A DNA stretch of 64,000 nt from Balanoglossus misakiensis (taxonomy: Eukaryota; Hemichordata): positions 620,001 to 684,000 of the forward strand of contig CM082589.2 of NCBI GenBank assembly GCA_040954595.2. Reading direction: 5' to 3'. Shown one piece after another: positions 60,290-64,000 of this stretch (positions within the stretch are counted from its first letter, which is position 1; each line of letters begins with the position of its first letter). Position numbers and translations under genes: made by a program. A model generated the notes under the pieces. It saw only the letters and a list, made by a program, of their open reading frames with translations. It was not told where the DNA came from and did not search any database.

Positions 60290-62766
60290 TTTATTTATTC
60301 TGATTCAAGTTGTCTACAAAGGAAAGGCGGACATAAGCAAATACAAATCATCTAACCGATGTTTATGGTGACTTAGCCTGTAATATAAACCACAGACTGT
60401 CATCGCCATGACAGAAGAATCATGACCAATAACAAGTCATTTTCACTGCAAAACAAAACAAAACAAAACGAAATAAGATAAGTGACTTTTCAACTGATAA
60501 TTTTGAACCAATTTTTAAAACCTGTATCAAATTTTACATGGTATAAGAAAAAAATATACACAAGTATTTGCATGAAAACAAAAGTCTAACACAAAAAGGA
60601 AATACATGTAAGAGCTTTTGTGAGGATCAGTGAATGTGGAGGTCAACTTTGATCAGAATGAAGATTACAAGTTGCGGAAGAACAAATTCTGGAAGAGCTG
60701 AAGATGTGACATAATCCTAAAAGGTTCTGTACTAACCAGAAGTACATCTGGCTGGAAGTGCAATGCTTTCACCCCTATCTCCTAATGTAGAGGTCCAGCC
60801 ACACTGGTGACAACAGGACTGCACCATTACACACTTAGGTAAATTTGCCACAAGAACAGAAGAGTATTTCCAAAGACATTTCTCTATTTGCAAGGTGAAT
60901 TAATGAGCACAGAATTCAATAAAATGAGGTTCTATACATGAAGAAAAAGGGAACACGACAAAAAATAAGTAATTTCTAAAGTAACCATGGTAACCACTGT
61001 ATATATTCAAAATATTCATTATTAATAAAAAAAAATCAATGAAAAATAACGTCATTTTCTGACTATTTATATGCCACTTGACAAAACAAAAGGAAAACAA
61101 CACTTCATATAAAAAAGAAAGCCCCAAAATGGTGGGATTTTGAAGCAGTAACTGAGGTTTATATACAAAACAAACACATGGAATTATGGGATGTGGAACC
61201 AACTTGGAATGGGGAAAAGTGTTGCTGTTTAAAAACACACTTGCCCAAGTGTCAAACAATGAGCCCTTTATATGATCTGATGCAGTATTCATGAAACAAA
61301 TTCTCTCTTTTACAAGAAATCCCAGTATTTCAGCCCTTCTTTGTAAATCTAAGTACATTTAATCATCATTTTTCTCACAACAATAGAAAACCTCATACAT
61401 ACATGATCCTTACTGTGCAGTTACAAAGTTGGCATATACATTGGCATGCACACACAGATTTCTTTTTAATTCAAGACATCACATGACCAAACATGAGAAC
61501 TTCCAAAGTTTAAAAACAAATGTCTGCCCCTGCAAGTCTAAAATTGTTCCCCACCTGTGTGAATGGTTTCTCCCATCTAATCTTTGTAATTGGGTCAGCC
61601 CATCATGGATAGGAGGGATGACAGGGGGTCAAATATTACCGTATTTACGTTTAAAAATCTTCTACCCTGACCTAACATTAAATATTGTTCTTCTTTATCA
61701 TCAGTAAGTATTTTGAATCTAATATTTATTTCACAGAATTTGTTTGGCACATTAGAAATACTCCAAGAAGAAAATGTTTTCCAGACAAAAACATGATTAT
61801 CAGAAAGGAAACTTAGTTTCCCATTTTGAACTGTAAGATTTTTTTACAAAAATACCATAGAGAGAGAAAAAATCAGTCTAGATGCAATCAAGGGCAATTT
61901 GCGAAACTACGCATTTGGCAATAGAAAAACAAAAGACGATGCCATCACGTAACTACAGAGGGCGCACCCCGATCATGTTTTATGTAGAACCTTTGAAATT
62001 TCACTGTCATGATTATGTAATTGATATCAATGGTTTTTTCAATGAAGTTTATCTTTAAAAATACATGCAGAACCTTTCCTTCTGACATGTATGAGTCCAG
62101 GCAAAGAAATTGTGAAACGCAAAAGAGTATGAGATATGTGCAGACTTTTATCACATAGGGTCAGAAAAGAGTTTCTATAACGAATGAAAAATAATGAGCA
62201 TTGGAAAGAAAGGTCAATTTGTCCTTGTAAAATATTCTTTTGCAAAACAAAATATTGTACATAAAAGTTGACTGGGTGAAAATTATTCTTTGCTTGCATA
62301 ATAACTTGTAATTATAAGAATGGAAACTGATACAAAAATAACAAGTGAAAATTTATACATTCTTTGTGAATTTTTATTTCCATGTCTTTGCAGCACTGAC
62401 TTCTAGGAGGTCACAGTTCATGTGAGCCCTCCAAGCTATGTCACCCCAAATGCTAAATGGAATAATCCTTAGCTATTAACATCCCTTCCATTAAAGATGG
62501 AAGTAGGGGTGTCTAGCTGGGACCACATGTAACCCGGCAACGCAAACGTTGCTAGAATATCAACCAAATCCCCTCCAATCCCACATTACATGTACCTACA
62601 TCCATGAAGTTCTAAAGTCATAGTCTCCATGGTAACATTAAAAAAAATATCGGTTTTCTTGACCAGAAAAAATTGTTACTATATACATTAAAATCTAACA
62701 ATTCTACTTCGGTACTCTGAAACGTGTCACCATGCCAACAAATCTGAGAATCTTGAGAACACGTTT
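60290..62766 (-). other. Probable long 3' UTR of CYRI
   Basis: About 2.5 kb of AT-rich sequence downstream of the CYRI stop with no exon on either strand. Minus-strand AATAAA signals occur at 62378-62373, at 61730-61725 and as an overlapping pair at 60299-60290. The last would give a 2.5-kb UTR; the first a UTR of about 400 nt. A short (CAAAA)n repeat lies near 60447-60472. The minus-strand open frame at 60900-61358 is hydrophobic noise from A/T richness. Confidence 0.4.
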
Positions 62767-62901
62767 CTATGACAACATGGCTTTAATGGTTTTGGGGGTA
62801 CCATCATCATTGAAATGCTTGGAAGTGTATCTAAGAGCGTTCAACAAACCTTCCACTTTAGTCGGTGGTTGGTCTTTCAACACTTTTATACAACCTTTAA
62901 T
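62767..62901 (-). CDS. CYRI last coding exon
   Basis: 44 codons plus stop, beginning [13 protein letters not shown] and ending KTIKAMLS. The acceptor is TTCTTTCCAG. Confidence 0.96.
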   Translation of the reverse strand: MKGCIKVLKDQPPTKVEGLLNALRYTSKHFNDDGTPKTIKAMLS

Positions 62902-63933
62902 CTGGAAAGAAGAAAGTGAGAGAGGCAACAATGTAAGAAAAATGAAAATAAAAAGTAACATAAATATGACAGATGAAAATGTAAAGTAATATAAACACAA
63001 AATGGATGACACTGAAAAGATCACACACACTCAATAAAATGCCAGTCCATGCCATTTCGCATAAAGCTTCTTTTTTTTTTGGGGGGGGGGGGATTACGCA
63101 TCTAGATTGATTGATTGAATCTGTTGATCAACACTACAAACTTATTTGCCTATATTATATCCACCCTGGTCTTTGGGAGGGGGGGGGGGTTGTTGGGATG
63201 TGTGTGTATGCGTGTGTGTGTGCAAACTGCAAAAACTTGAGCACAGCTGCATATTTGTGTACTTACATCTATCGACGACTTTTTATCAAAGGCTCCAACG
63301 GGATGAACATGGTCATAAAGAATGATGACACCAACCATCACTCGAAGGCAGAAAAGAACTGTGTCTTCATTTTCAAAACGTTTATAGTGAACCCTGGTCA
63401 AGAAATAACACAAATCACCCGGTATTGGCTTTAAGTTGGCAATACCATGATATCCTGAGCTATCTGTTTCTGTCAAGAAATCAAAAGTTGAAAACCATTT
63501 ACTAAACTTGTAATAGTATCTTAAGTAGTACTTACTCATGTTCTAACATTGTTTTGCAGACAGCTGCCATGGTGCTTAGCAAGTCAGTTGTGTTCTCAAT
63601 GGGCAGGTTCTTGTTCTGAAATGAAGAAACAAATATGCATTAACATTTAACATTTTCAGCAATACTTCTGCTCCCACAAAATATCACATATGAACTGCTA
63701 TATGAACCCGTAACAATTCAAACATTGAATACACTTGATTAAAATAAACGTGCTCAAACCTCACGCTACTTTTATCACATGGCCACAAGATGGCGCACTT
63801 CACTCACCTCCGCCACAAACCTAGTCGTAGCATCACTCAACATTTTTAACATCGGTGTTGCCTGGGCATAGAACAGTGACATCCGATTGGCTACTTCATT
63901 GTTGACGTCAAATGGATCACCTCCTGCATTATC
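62767..63933 (-). CDS. CYRI/FAM49 homologue (CYRI-A/B type Rac1-binding protein), C-terminal exons
   Basis: CYRI proteins bind GTP-Rac1 through a DUF1394 domain shared with CYFIP and restrain the Scar/WAVE complex at the leading edge. Exons on the minus strand: 63933-63808, 63615-63536, 63393-63267 and 62901-62767 (stop 62769-62767), all GT-AG, encoding about 155 residues, roughly the C-terminal half (human CYRIB is about 324). Diagnostic segments: [45 protein letters not shown] and [11 protein letters not shown]; the last exon continues with [11 protein letters not shown] and ends KAMLS. One gene here probably corresponds to both vertebrate CYRIA and CYRIB, so no A/B letter is given. The 5' part lies beyond the right edge. 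Its 3' end faces MYC across the desert. Confidence 0.95.
63071..63092. repeat. Poly-T/poly-G junction in a CYRI intron
   Basis: Ten T followed by twelve G; a second G-run lies at about 63179-63189. Confidence 0.95.
63267..63393 (-). CDS. CYRI exon (second from the end)
   Basis: Starts with one G completing a Glu codon, then [20 protein letters not shown] to [10 protein letters not shown]; donor GAT|GTAAGT. The acceptor is TTGACCAG. Confidence 0.95.
63536..63615 (-). CDS. CYRI exon (third from the end)
   Basis: 26 codons plus 2 nt: [20 protein letters not shown], then KTMLEH, then GA. Acceptor CATTTCAG, donor CATGA|GTAAGT, phase 2. Confidence 0.94.
63808..63933 (-). CDS. CYRI exon (fourth from the end)
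   Basis: 42 codons, phase 0 to phase 0, acceptor GATTACAG, donor GAG|GTGAGT. It begins with a Gly/Asp-rich linker [12 protein letters not shown] before [17 protein letters not shown] octamer TGACGTCA (63903-63910) falls in the coding sequence. Confidence 0.93.
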
Positions 63934-64000
63934 CTGTAATCATGAACATTTTCACAAATTTCAGTCATTTCCAACTTACAATATTAGCTATGATTTTGTC

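Noticed and set aside
60900-61358. Minus-strand 152-codon frame resembling a membrane protein
   Set aside because: Phe/Leu/Ile-rich translation of AT-rich DNA within the probable CYRI 3' UTR; no family similarity seen.
11830-62766. A homologue of the human PVT1 non-coding RNA in the desert
   Set aside because: Long non-coding RNAs cannot be recognised by sequence at this distance, and CYRI lies on the other side of MYC compared with human, so positional homology is not supported.
1-64000. CRISPR arrays, insertion sequences, bacterial-type genes or viral inserts
   Set aside because: No regularly spaced repeats, transposase, reverse transcriptase or viral-like coding region was seen.

Overview
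The window is nuclear DNA from an invertebrate animal. Genes are split by spliceosomal introns, there are no operons, the DNA is AT-rich with simple-sequence repeats, and the recognisable proteins are metazoan. Three protein-coding genes can be supported, all on the minus strand: TRIT1 (tRNA dimethylallyltransferase; about 0.7-6.8 kb, 3' part off the left edge), a single MYC gene (about 7.7-11.8 kb) and a CYRI/FAM49 gene (62.77 kb to beyond the right edge). MYC box I is almost identical to the vertebrate form, and the TRIT1 and CYRI exons also align closely with the vertebrate proteins as I remember them. That suggests a slowly evolving bilaterian. An invertebrate deuterostome (hemichordate or amphioxus-like) is my first guess, but the sequence does not prove the phylum.

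Layout: 1-6,816 TRIT1 (first four coding exons; the second intron has the signals of an AT-AC U12-type intron); 6,817-7,690 TRIT1 promoter and MYC-TRIT1 spacer; about 7,690-11,800 MYC (two coding exons plus a probable non-coding first exon); about 11.8-62.8 kb a gene desert of roughly 50 kb holding microsatellites, homopolymer runs, a foldback element, a 135-bp tandem duplication and many transcription-factor-type palindromes, with one weak candidate exon near 44.8-45.1 kb; 60.3-62.77 kb a probable long 3' UTR of CYRI; 62,767-63,933 the last four coding exons of CYRI.

The main biological point is the gene neighbourhood. In human, MYCL sits beside TRIT1, MYC lies near CYRIB, and MYCN lies near CYRIA, the last two pairs separated by gene deserts. 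Here one MYC gene sits between one TRIT1 and one CYRI, with a large desert on the CYRI side. This looks like the pre-duplication arrangement from which the vertebrate MYC paralogues inherited different neighbours. The three genes do not form a biochemical pathway (tRNA isopentenylation, E-box transcription factor, Rac1-binding WAVE regulator), so the linkage is more likely held by shared regulatory DNA. The desert contains repeated RFX X-box palindromes and full CRE octamers at counts above a rough random expectation.
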